DNA of 12,068 bases from Timaviella sp038204505 (GTDB lineage: Bacteria > Cyanobacteriota > Cyanobacteriia > Elainellales > Elainellaceae), in the NCBI GenBank assembly GCA_038204505.1, contig JBBRCV010000168.1, forward strand, positions 1 through 12,068. Direction: 5' to 3'. A model generated the notes under the pieces. That model worked only from the letters and a program-made list of their open reading frames with translations. It was not told the origin of the DNA and did not search any database. This document shows positions 1 through 6,444 of this stretch, one piece after another (the stretch's first letter is position 1; each line of letters begins with the position of its first letter). A program made the translations under genes and the position numbers.

Positions 1-41
1 CTCACAGCCGCTAACATAGGGACATATCACGGAGAACTGCG

Positions 42-899
42 ATGATCAACTCTAGCTTCGGGCTGGGCAGCATACTAGGCATTATTTTGATTCTCTCGGG
101 CGTAGGGCTTTATCTCCTACGGACAATGCGCCCTACTCTCGCCAGAGATCAAGATATTTTCTTTGCGGCGATCGCGCTTCTCTGCGGCAGCATTTTGGTA
201 TTTCAAAGCTGGCGACTCGACCCCATTCTCCAGTTCGCTCAATTTCTCTCTGGCGCTTCTGCTATTTGGTTTGCAGTTGAAGCTATTCGGATGCGCGGTA
301 TCACTACCGAGCAAGCCAAGCGCACTGCTCCGCCCATGGTCGATGACGATCGCCCAGTTAGCCGCGTTTATCGAGCAGAACTGGATGAACTCATTCCGTT
401 GGAAGATCAACGCACCGTCACCCGCCGAATTCGGGGCGGACGCAATGGACAGGACGATGATTGGGAAGGAACCCGTCGTTCTGCTCGTCCAGACAACAAC
501 GATTATTCTGATGGCTATGCCGATAGCCCCCGACGATCGCCTAATACACGCGACTCACTCAACGAAAGCCGTCCTCGTGGAACCCGCTCAGAGCGTCCTG
601 CATCTGGCGATCGCCCCAACAGCACCCCCTCCTGGGATGAAAACGACAAACCCGCTCGTCGCCCTCGCCTCAACAGCTCTGAAGGTGGCGATCGTCCTGA
701 CTCTGAAAGTTCAAATCGCCCTAGTTCCGAGCGTCCTGATTCAAATCGTCCGAACTCGGCTCGTCCTAACTCATCTCGCGTCGAGCGCGTTCGTCCGCCT
801 TCGTCGAGTAAGCGGCGCAATACAGAGCAATCTTCTGATTACGTAGACTATCAGCCCATTGACCGACCCGAATCGGGTGGCGCTAAAGATTGGGAATAA
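42..899 (+). CDS. ycf66: Ycf66 family protein with long disordered C-terminal tail
   Basis: 285 aa. The first ~88 residues are hydrophobic and give three likely membrane segments (about 8-27, 39-56 and 64-82), with a short basic loop after the first (LRTMRPTLARDQD). This region matches my memory of the Ycf66 family of cyanobacteria and some plastids, which has no firmly established biochemical function and is presumed to be in a membrane. Residues ~90-285 are low-complexity and hydrophilic, rich in Arg, Pro, Ser, Asp and Asn, with recurring RPNS, RPDS and ERP units (for example 224-246), so probably disordered. The start is supported by GGAGA at 31-35, six bases before ATG. No partner gene is visible to the left. 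The family call rests on the N-terminus; the tail carries no recognisable domain. Confidence 0.85.
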   Translation: MINSSFGLGSILGIILILSGVGLYLLRTMRPTLARDQDIFFAAIALLCGSILVFQSWRLDPILQFAQFLSGASAIWFAVEAIRMRGITTEQAKRTAPPMVDDDRPVSRVYRAELDELIPLEDQRTVTRRIRGGRNGQDDDWEGTRRSARPDNNDYSDGYADSPRRSPNTRDSLNESRPRGTRSERPASGDRPNSTPSWDENDKPARRPRLNSSEGGDRPDSESSNRPSSERPDSNRPNSARPNSSRVERVRPPSSSKRRNTEQSSDYVDYQPIDRPESGGAKDWE

Positions 900-974
900 G
901 TCTGCTACTCAATGAATAATTTTTTGTCTAGGTGCTGAGTTAGAACAGGGGTTCAAAGCTTGGCACTTTTTAGT

Positions 975-1002
975 TTGTAATGGAGTCTGGTTATTTTATA
1001 AC
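975..1002 (+). promoter_or_regulatory. Possible promoter for the serine protease gene
   Basis: TTGTAA at 975-980 and TATAAC at 997-1002 are separated by 16 bp and resemble -35 and -10 elements. It lies about 300 bp before the protease start, so it would imply a long untranslated leader. A consensus TTGACA at 1051-1056 has no matching -10 at normal spacing. Assigned by eye only. Confidence 0.25.
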
Positions 1003-1099
1003 GGGCACACTATCTAGACCTACCCTTAAAACTTTAAATCGTGATCAACCTTGACAGTTACTCCGGTTAATAGGCAGTAATAAGGAAGTAGAAACTCTA

Positions 1100-1127
1100 C
1101 CTGGAGAACATCCAGGAGAACACCTGG
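1100..1127 (+). promoter_or_regulatory. Interleaved palindromes in the protease leader
   Basis: CCTGG (1100-1104), CCAGG (1112-1116) and CCTGG (1123-1127) alternate, each pair spaced by AGAACA(T). The middle arm can pair with either outer arm, so two mutually exclusive 5-bp hairpins are possible. It could be a protein-binding site or an RNA switch, but the stems are short and chance is not excluded. Confidence 0.35.
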
Positions 1128-1304
1128 CTTGTATTTCTTAAGAGTGGTATGGATTCTTGCGGATTCTTCAACGTTCGGTTGGATATCGGTATAGAAAGTG
1201 TGAAGTGCTGAACAGGTCTGAGGAATTGGCGACCCCTTGCTGGTATCTCATAGAGATAGCCCCCAAGTAGCTACTATCAGCCCCAATACAATAATCATTA
1301 TGTA

Positions 1305-2777
1305 ATGACAAACATGAACATTAAACTTCGTCAGCTCGCAACTTCAGGATTCGCCATCTTAGGGACTGCTATTGGATTCAACCTTCTCAACGGAGTTACA
1401 CCCACAGAAATTCTCAGCCTTCAGCAATTTGGGTATTCTCACCAGGTCTTCGCCCAAGATGCCGACGAAACAACCAGCGAACGGGTCTATGCTACTGCCC
1501 GTCCTGCCGTCGTTTCTATTGAATCAGATGAAGGCACAGGCAGCGGCAGCATTATCTCTGCTGATGGCTTAATTCTGACTAACGCCCATGTCGTAGGCAA
1601 CTCTCGCACCGTTAAAGTCCGGCTAGAAGATGGCAGAACTTTAGAGGGGCGCATTGTGGGTTATGGAAACGAGCTAGACTTGGCAGCCGTTCGCATCCAG
1701 GGCAGCAATTTTCCAACGATCCCCCTAGCTTCAGCAACCGCCAAAGTAGGACAGAGAGCTTTTGCGATCGGCAACCCATTCGGTTTAGAAGGAACCTTTA
1801 CGACTGGCATCGTTAGCCGAATCGATAGCGATCGCGGCATTATTCAAACCGATGCAGCCATTAACCCTGGTAACTCAGGCGGTCCTTTGCTCAATAGTCA
1901 AGGGCAGCTAATTGGGGTCAATACTTCTATTTATGCCATCTCTAGAGATTCGGGCAATATTGGGATTGGCTTTGCCATCAACACTAACCGCGTTCAGCCC
2001 TTCCTAACCGCAGTACGGGATGGTAGCGCTTCTCAGGCTCCTCAAAGTGGACTCGTGGCACAATCTATTATGCTCAATGGTACGCCAGTCCAAGGGCGGC
2101 TAGACTCTAACAGCAGCGTTCTTGAAGATGACAACAGCTACTACACTCGCTACACCTTTGAAGGGAAAGCAGGGCAACGACTCGTTATTTCAATGACCAG
2201 CAGTGAATTAGATGCTTACCTAATTTTGCTGTCGCCCAATGGGGATGACTTGGGGCAAGATGACAATAGCGCAGGTGGGAAAAACTCTAAGCTAACCGTT
2301 ACTTTGCCTGAGAATGGCACCTATACCGTTTTGGCAAATACCCATAGTGCTAGAGAAATGGGGCGCTACAGCCTTCAAGCTTCGGCGAGTGGTGGAGGCA
2401 CAGCAAACGGTGGAGCTAACTCTACGCCTAGACCGAATGCCTCTCAGCAAGCGTCTGGAAGTTTGCCGTTGCAGATTCAGGGCAGCTTGGGGGCAAATTC
2501 TCAGGTTCTACAGAGCGATCGCAGTCTCTACCAAGAGCATACCTTTCAAGGCACTGCGGGACAACGTATCACAATTTCTCTAGAAAGCCGAGAGTTCGAC
2601 TCTTACTTGATTCTGCTTGATCCGGATGGCAAAAAAATTGGGGAGAACGATGACGCTTCTTCAAATACGATGAACTCAGCCTTGACAGTGACCCTTCCTT
2701 CTACCGGAACTTACCGCATCATTGCTAACACCTACGACAGCACGGGACGAGGGCAATACACCCTCAGCGTCCGCTAG
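1305..2777 (+). CDS. Secreted trypsin-like (S1C/HtrA-like) serine protease with two PPC domains
   Basis: 490 aa. A hydrophobic N-terminus (about 10-30) and the site QVFA|QDAD (cleavage after residue 50) suggest a Sec signal peptide and a periplasmic or extracellular location. The protease domain (~55-238) shows the full catalytic triad: His95 in TNAHVVG, Asp125 in NELDLAAV, Ser191 in GNSGGP, as in HtrA/DegP proteases. There is no PDZ domain. Instead come two related ~100-residue pre-peptidase C-terminal (PPC) domains (~257-358 and ~387-490), each with the pattern G-x-AGQR-x-SxxxxxDxYLILLxPxG...TLPxxGTYxxxANT...GxYxL. They are joined by a Gly/Ser/Asn/Thr linker (361-386). PPC domains in secreted proteases are often cleaved off or bind substrates; that role is inferred here. 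No ribosome-binding site is visible before ATG 1305 or the alternative ATG at 1314 (Met4). Confidence 0.9.
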   Translation: MTNMNIKLRQLATSGFAILGTAIGFNLLNGVTPTEILSLQQFGYSHQVFAQDADETTSERVYATARPAVVSIESDEGTGSGSIISADGLILTNAHVVGNSRTVKVRLEDGRTLEGRIVGYGNELDLAAVRIQGSNFPTIPLASATAKVGQRAFAIGNPFGLEGTFTTGIVSRIDSDRGIIQTDAAINPGNSGGPLLNSQGQLIGVNTSIYAISRDSGNIGIGFAINTNRVQPFLTAVRDGSASQAPQSGLVAQSIMLNGTPVQGRLDSNSSVLEDDNSYYTRYTFEGKAGQRLVISMTSSELDAYLILLSPNGDDLGQDDNSAGGKNSKLTVTLPENGTYTVLANTHSAREMGRYSLQASASGGGTANGGANSTPRPNASQQASGSLPLQIQGSLGANSQVLQSDRSLYQEHTFQGTAGQRITISLESREFDSYLILLDPDGKKIGENDDASSNTMNSALTVTLPSTGTYRIIANTYDSTGRGQYTLSVR

Positions 2778-2785
2778 ATTTTATC

Positions 2786-2838
2786 AAGGGCTTTAGCCAA
2801 AGCAAAAGCCCTCTTGTGCAAGACGCAAGAGGGCTTTT
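2786..2838. terminator. Strong bidirectional terminator with an overlapping alternative hairpin
   Basis: A perfect 13-bp stem (AAAAGCCCTCTTG at 2804-2816 with CAAGAGGGCTTTT at 2826-2838, 9-nt loop) has T-runs on both strands. It can stop the protease transcript and the convergent 51-aa gene. Just upstream, CAAGGGCTTT (2786-2795) can also pair with the left arm (AAAGCCCT-C-TTG, one bulge), so two hairpins compete for the same arm. The larger stem should win once fully transcribed. Confidence 0.85.
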
Positions 2839-2882
2839 AGAAAACAATTCTTTGACTACAAGAGAACAAATGGAAGACTAGC

Positions 2883-3038
2883 TTAGCCGATATACTTTGC
2901 TTCTGCTTCCAACTGACGAATTAGTGCTTCATCACCCTTTGCCTGAGCAGCTTCTAATCGACGCTGTAGGTTTGTTTGCATATTAACTTGGTGGGCTTGA
3001 GCAGCTTTTTTAATGGTTTCCTGACGATTTTTGTTCAT
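2883..3038 (-). CDS. Small hypothetical helical protein, 51 aa
   Basis: I translated this frame directly from the minus strand. It begins MNKNRQETIKKAAQAHQ and ends LEAEAKYIG before TAA. It is charged, Ala/Gln/Glu/Lys-rich, has no Cys, Trp or Pro, and is probably one or two amphipathic helices; I assign no function. Coding support is contextual: AGGA sits eight bases before ATG, a good promoter (TTACAA-17-TATAGT, 3083-3111) lies upstream, and a strong bidirectional terminator follows the stop by about 45 bp. Cytoplasmic by composition. Comparable short proteins are common in cyanobacterial genomes, but I cannot name the family. The alternative, a small RNA transcribed from the same promoter, is less likely given the ribosome-binding site and clean reading frame. 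Confidence 0.7.
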   Translation of the reverse strand: MNKNRQETIKKAAQAHQVNMQTNLQRRLEAAQAKGDEALIRQLEAEAKYIG

Positions 3039-3082
3039 AGCGAGCAGTCCTAGAATGTGTTTTGTAGTATCACTTTTCTCTA

Positions 3083-3111
3083 ACTATACTATAAGAAAAA
3101 CAAGTTTGTAA
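3083..3111 (-). promoter_or_regulatory. Promoter of the 51-aa protein gene
   Basis: Read on the minus strand, TTACAA (3111-3106) and TATAGT (3088-3083) are spaced by exactly 17 bp, close to the sigma-70 type consensus. The -10 box is about 45 bases before the ATG at 3038. Confidence 0.5.
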
Positions 3112-3178
3112 CTTTAGCTACAAAACAATTTACAAAATTGGTAACCCAAAGCACACAATGCTAGCTTGACACCTTTTG

Positions 3179-3373
3179 CTATCGCCAACCTATCCATGTA
3201 AAGAAATCTTGCCCCATGATGAATTCTAACAGCAGCAGCGACACAAACCCAATCATGGCAAAACGCCCATTGATTTGCTCGGCATAGGCTGTCCATCCAA
3301 AAGCGGGCAGGTCGTTCGGCTTAGGAGTAGGGTTAGGGGGCTGGGGCGGCGTAGCTTGTTCGTCAATACTCAT
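3179..3373 (-). CDS. hli: High-light-inducible protein (Hlip, one-helix chlorophyll a/b-binding-like)
   Basis: 64 aa starting MSIDEQATPPQ. After a Pro-rich N-terminus (to about residue 25) comes the Hlip signature AEQINGRFAMIGFVSLLLLE, followed by FIMGQDFFTWIGW. The E-x-x-N-G-R-x-A-M-I-G-F core is the chlorophyll-binding helix shared with plant light-harvesting proteins. Hlips sit in thylakoid membranes as single-helix proteins, bind chlorophyll and carotenoid, and protect or help assemble photosystems under excess light. The ATG at 3373-3371 is preferred: a TTG nine bases upstream is in frame but has no support. It lies in a cluster of short minus-strand genes, but the ~80-140 bp gaps and its own promoter suggest separate transcription. 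No clear terminator follows it, so some reading into the 51-aa gene is possible. Confidence 0.93.
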   Translation of the reverse strand: MSIDEQATPPQPPNPTPKPNDLPAFGWTAYAEQINGRFAMIGFVSLLLLEFIMGQDFFTWIGWR

Positions 3374-3405
3374 GGAGCGCAATTAGTAAAGGACAACTCA
3401 ACACA

Positions 3406-3433
3406 AGTATCAGACTAGTGCTTCGTTTGGCAA
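3406..3433 (-). promoter_or_regulatory. Possible hli promoter
   Basis: On the minus strand, TTGCCA (3433-3428) and GATACT (3411-3406) are 16 bp apart, placing the transcript start about 25 bases before the hli ATG. I do not see a paired HLR1-type (TTACAWW) repeat. A 7-bp direct repeat CCTGACA (3445-3451 and 3458-3464, 13-bp period) lies just upstream. Confidence 0.35.
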
Positions 3434-3464
3434 CTTATTGCTAACCTGACATTACAGCCTGACA

Positions 3465-3740
3465 CTATAGCGCCGAAGAACTTCTTCCCTGTGAACTTAG
3501 TGGTAAGGGAGCGCGGAGGCTAATCCAGACGATGTAATGAAAAGCGGAGCAGGTGATGCAAGTTTGGATACCTTCCAGCAGAAGTCCACATCCTAAGTCA
3601 TAGGCTTTCAGCCTGCCCTCAATAGGATAGGTGCGATAACAGGCGTACAGGTCGTTGCCATGACGCATGCCAGTGTAAACTCCGTTACGCCAAAACTTGA
3701 ATATTTGTCCTGATTGTTGGTTAATAACCTGCGGCAGCAT
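3465..3740 (-). CDS. Conserved-looking hypothetical protein, 91 aa
   Basis: 91 aa from ATG 3740. I do not recognise a named domain, although the central part (FKFWRNGVYTGMRHGNDLYACYR...) resembles, from memory, short conserved proteins of other cyanobacteria. Visible features are an aromatic- and Gly-rich first half, four cysteines (34, 51, and the pair 61/64 in CITC), and a hydrophobic stretch around 68-76 too short for a confident membrane segment. The C-terminal LSSQGRSSSAL looks disordered. The CxxC pair could bind metal or form a disulfide, but this is speculative. No strong ribosome-binding site precedes the ATG. Its frame has no close competitor on either strand, and amino-acid composition looks protein-like rather than random. 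Confidence 0.65.
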   Translation of the reverse strand: MLPQVINQQSGQIFKFWRNGVYTGMRHGNDLYACYRTYPIEGRLKAYDLGCGLLLEGIQTCITCSAFHYIVWISLRAPLPLSSQGRSSSAL

Positions 3741-3873
3741 GAGCGATCTTAAAAGTTGCTAAATGACAACTATATTCTACGTAAAAATACGGTTTTCTGA
3801 AAATAAGGCGATCGCAAGTTTATACCAACTTTATGTTTTGAAGAAAATCTAGTCATGATTAGCTACTATTACT

Positions 3874-3906
3874 AAAAGCCCCCAGATTCCTAGAGAATCC
3901 GGGGGC
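3874..3906 (-). terminator. Rho-independent terminator of ugd
   Basis: GCCCCC (3878-3883) pairs with GGGGGC (3901-3906), and inside it GATTC (3885-3889) with GAATC (3895-3899), separated by one A-C mismatch and closing a 5-nt loop. On the minus strand it is followed by TTTTAG (3877-3872). It lies 26 bp past the ugd stop codon. Confidence 0.88.
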
Positions 3907-3932
3907 ATAAGGTTTTTGGAAAGAACGATAAG

Positions 3933-5309
3933 TTAGCGACCGATGCCGATATACCGGAATCCTGCCTTTTCTAAAACCTCTTGGTCGAGGTAGTTCCGAC
4001 CATCAATCATGACGGGATTGTTCATCAGCTTTGCCATTTTGTCGTAATCCAAGGTTCGGAATTGCTTCCAGTCAGTGACTAAGACTAAGGCATCGCAACC
4101 ATCGGCTAAACGCTCTGCATCGGTTTCTACAATGACGTTTGACAAGCCGTGACGCATTCCGGTTTGAGAAACCAGGGGATCGAACGCTTTAATCCTGGTG
4201 CCCAGACGATGGAGCTGTTCGATCAGATCTAGCGCAGGCGCATCGCGAAGATCGTCGGTATCTGGCTTGAAGGTTAGCCCTAGTAGCCCGATGGTTTTTC
4301 CCTTGAGAATTTTGAGCGCTTGCTGTAACTTCTCGATCGCAATCAAGCGCTGCCGCTGGTTAACACTCACGGCTGCCTTCAGCAACTGGGTTTCGTAGCC
4401 ATAGTCATCAGCGGTATGAATCAGCGCTGATACGTCTTTAGGGAAACAAGAGCCACCCCAGCCGATTCCTGCTTGGAGGAATTTGCTACCAATGCGAGAG
4501 TCTAGCCCAATGCCTCTAGCCACTTGGGTAACATCTGCACCGACGCGATCGCAAATGTTTGCCACTTCGTTAATAAAGCTAATCTTGGTTGCCAAGAAAG
4601 CATTTGAGGCATACTTGACCATTTCGGCGGAGCTAAGGTCGGTGACGACAACCGGGACGGTAGGCAAAGATTTATCTTCGGCAAACTCGCGGGAAACAAT
4701 CGGGGCATAGAGTTCTTTCATCATGGCGATCGCCCGTGGGCTGTTGCCTCCCAGCACAATTCTGTCAGGGTTAAAGGTATCTAGCACAGCCGCCCCTTCC
4801 CGCAGGAACTCAGGATTGCTGACCACATCAAAATCCGCAGCTAGTTCACTGACACCACCGCCAGCAGGCACCAATGACTTCTGGCGCTCTGCAATTCCGT
4901 CTAATACAATCATCCGCACCCAGTCGCCCGAACCAATGGGCACCGTGGATTTGTTGACCACAACTTTGTAGCCACCATTAAGATGTTCGCCAATGCCTCT
5001 GGCGACCGCTTCGACATAGCGGGTATCACTTTCTCCTGTAGGCAGAGGCGGCGTACCCACCGCAATAAATAGAATTTCACCATGGGAAACTCCAGCCGCT
5101 AAGTCAGTAGTGAATTCAATGTTTTGGTCTTGAATGGCGCTTTGCATTAACTCTGAAAGCCCCGGTTCAAAAATCGGCGACTGTCCAGCCTGCATCAGCT
5201 TTACTTTCTCTTCATTGTTATCCACGCAAATGACGTGATGTCCAATGTGAGCGAGGCAAACGCCTGTAACTAAGCCAACATATCCAGTACCAATGACACA
5301 AACGCGCAT
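3933..5309 (-). CDS. ugd: UDP-glucose 6-dehydrogenase
   Basis: 458 aa. Oxidises UDP-glucose to UDP-glucuronate with two NAD+ in the cytoplasm. The Rossmann motif GTGYVG lies at 7-12 with the acidic end of beta-2 at VDNNEEK (~29-35). Other family landmarks are VGTP (84-87), NKSTVP (119-124), the NPEFLREG block (165-172), the Lys of NAFLATKISFINE (~242), and the catalytic Cys288 in GWGGSCFPKD. The C-terminal UDP-binding domain has GLTFKPDTDDLRDAP. Length is typical, with a modest Gly-rich insertion around 144-160. ATG 5309 is chosen because AGGA lies eight bases upstream; an in-frame TTG at 5324 would sit on that ribosome-binding site. uxs lies 166 bp upstream on the same strand and uses this enzyme's product, so the pair probably works together in glycan synthesis. 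Confidence 0.96.
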   Translation of the reverse strand: MRVCVIGTGYVGLVTGVCLAHIGHHVICVDNNEEKVKLMQAGQSPIFEPGLSELMQSAIQDQNIEFTTDLAAGVSHGEILFIAVGTPPLPTGESDTRYVEAVARGIGEHLNGGYKVVVNKSTVPIGSGDWVRMIVLDGIAERQKSLVPAGGGVSELAADFDVVSNPEFLREGAAVLDTFNPDRIVLGGNSPRAIAMMKELYAPIVSREFAEDKSLPTVPVVVTDLSSAEMVKYASNAFLATKISFINEVANICDRVGADVTQVARGIGLDSRIGSKFLQAGIGWGGSCFPKDVSALIHTADDYGYETQLLKAAVSVNQRQRLIAIEKLQQALKILKGKTIGLLGLTFKPDTDDLRDAPALDLIEQLHRLGTRIKAFDPLVSQTGMRHGLSNVIVETDAERLADGCDALVLVTDWKQFRTLDYDKMAKLMNNPVMIDGRNYLDQEVLEKAGFRYIGIGR

Positions 5310-5391
5310 GGAGTTAGTCCTCAATGATGAATAATAACTAAGTTCGATGACAGAATCGAGAAATCAGGAAACTAGGTGGGGAGAAGACAAG

Positions 5392-5427
5392 GGGCGATTG
5401 CTCATAGGAATCCTGAAGCGATCGCCC
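5392..5427. repeat. HIP1-containing inverted repeat between uxs and ugd
   Basis: GGGCGATTGCT (5392-5402) pairs with AGCGATCGCCC (5417-5427), an 11-bp stem with one imperfect position (A-C in the minus-strand RNA) and a 14-nt loop. No T-run follows on the minus strand, so it is not a classical terminator. It could attenuate or stabilise a uxs-ugd transcript. Confidence 0.45.
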
Positions 5428-5475
5428 ATTTCCTTCCTTAAATTCGTTAATTAACCGAACGTTCAACTGAACGCT

Positions 5476-6444
5476 CTAGGTCCTGGGGGCAGATACCGAG
5501 CTATTTTGCACAGCATCCTCACCCATCCGACGGCGGAAATCTTCAACAGTCAGCTTTAAGCCTTCCATGAGCGGCACCGTAGGTTCCCACCCTAGCCAGG
5601 AGTGGGCTTTAGTGATATCAGGTTTGCGACGACGCGGGTCGTCTTGGGGAAGGGGTTCAAACTTAAGCGGAGCATCAGGATTAACCATTTGCTGAACCGC
5701 TTTTGCTAGTTCTAAAATGGTGTATTCGCCAGGGTTACCTAAGTTCATCGGTCCCTTTTGGTCGCCGTTCATCAACCGCATAATGCCCTCCACCAAGTCA
5801 GAGGCATAGCAAAAGCTGCGAGTTTGGGAGCCTTCGCCGTAGATGGTAAGAGGTTGACCTCGGAGCGCCTGCACAATAAAGTTGCTGACGACTCGACCAT
5901 CGTTTTCGAGCATTCGGGGTCCATAGGTGTTGAAAATCCGCACAACACGGATATCAACATCATTTTGACGGTGGTAGTCGAATGCCAAGGTTTCGGCGAC
6001 TCGCTTCCCTTCGTCGTAGCAACTCCGAATCCCAATGGTGTTAACATTGCCGCGATATTCTTCAGTTTGGGGATGAACCTCTGGGTCGCCATAAACTTCG
6101 GAAGTTGAGGCAAGTAAGAACCGAGCCTTAACCCGTTTGGCTAAGCCCAACATATTCATGGTTCCCAGCACGTTGGTTTTAATCGTTTTGACAGGATTAT
6201 ATTGATAGTGAACTGGAGAGGCTGGACAAGCTAAATGGTAAACTTGATCAACTTCAAGGCGAATCGGTTCGGTTACATCATGACGAATTAACTCAAAGTA
6301 GGGATTACCCAACCAGTGAGCAATGTTCCGCTTGTGCCCTGTGTAGAAGTTGTCTAGGCAGAGAACTTCGTGCCCCTGATTCATTAATCGATCGATCAGG
6401 TGAGAGCCGATGAAACCCGCACCACCTGTGACTAAAATTCGCAT
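5476..6444 (-). CDS. uxs: UDP-glucuronate decarboxylase (UDP-xylose synthase)
   Basis: 322 aa, extended short-chain dehydrogenase/reductase family. Converts UDP-glucuronate to UDP-xylose with bound NAD+. The NAD-binding GGAGFIGSH motif is at 7-15, with Asp31 in LDNFYTGHKRN. The block HDVTEPI (55-61) and HLACPASPVHYQYNPVKTIKT (70-90) is characteristic of UXS rather than of general UDP-glucose epimerases. The active site shows STSEVYG (113-119) and the Tyr143-x3-Lys147 pair in SCYDEGKR. FNTYGPRM and GSQTRSFCY follow in the usual order, and length fits the family. It lacks the formyltransferase domain of ArnA. The ATG at 6444 starts the Rossmann fold directly; no strong ribosome-binding site is visible. 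It is the probable first gene of a pair with ugd, though the 166-bp gap may hold a second promoter. A dTDP-glucose dehydratase is the nearest alternative. Confidence 0.93.
   Translation of the reverse strand: MRILVTGGAGFIGSHLIDRLMNQGHEVLCLDNFYTGHKRNIAHWLGNPYFELIRHDVTEPIRLEVDQVYHLACPASPVHYQYNPVKTIKTNVLGTMNMLGLAKRVKARFLLASTSEVYGDPEVHPQTEEYRGNVNTIGIRSCYDEGKRVAETLAFDYHRQNDVDIRVVRIFNTYGPRMLENDGRVVSNFIVQALRGQPLTIYGEGSQTRSFCYASDLVEGIMRLMNGDQKGPMNLGNPGEYTILELAKAVQQMVNPDAPLKFEPLPQDDPRRRKPDITKAHSWLGWEPTVPLMEGLKLTVEDFRRRMGEDAVQNSSVSAPRT

Larger units (their letters stand above)
900..1304. other. 405-bp intergenic region upstream of the serine protease
   Basis: No credible gene lies here: the longest ATG frames I find on the plus strand are 24 codons (from 979) and 20 codons (from 1148), and neither has a ribosome-binding site. 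The region holds a possible promoter (975-1002), an interleaved palindrome cluster (1100-1127), a 10-bp tandem duplication GGATTCTT(G/C)(C/A) at 1151-1170, and a short perfect dyad TATCTC-ATA-GAGATA at 1244-1258. It would give the protease transcript a long leader if the 975-1002 promoter is the one used. Confidence 0.6.

Noticed and set aside
163..846. Long second reading frames over the ycf66 tail on both strands (plus 163-846, minus 515-820)
   Set aside because: The Arg/Pro/Ser-rich repeat composition keeps other frames open by chance. They lack ribosome-binding sites and recognisable protein features, while the Ycf66 frame has both.
1051..1056. Perfect TTGACA as a -35 box for the protease
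   Set aside because: No acceptable -10 hexamer at 16-18 bp; TAATAG and TAATAA lie at 11 and 21 bp.
979..1213. Short plus-strand frames of 24 and 20 codons from ATG 979 and ATG 1148
   Set aside because: No ribosome-binding site and no protein-like pattern; expected by chance in a 405-bp gap.
3374..3382. Upstream TTG start for hli (67 aa)
   Set aside because: The ATG at 3373 has the typical Hlip N-terminus, and the TTG extension adds only three residues without support.
5310..5324. Upstream TTG start for ugd (463 aa)
   Set aside because: It would place the start on the AGGA ribosome-binding site of the ATG at 5309, and family members begin directly with the MRVCVIGTGYVG-type strand.
5758..6113. 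Open frames of about 115 codons on both strands within uxs
   Set aside because: They lie inside a clearly recognised enzyme gene with all motifs in one frame and have no features of their own.
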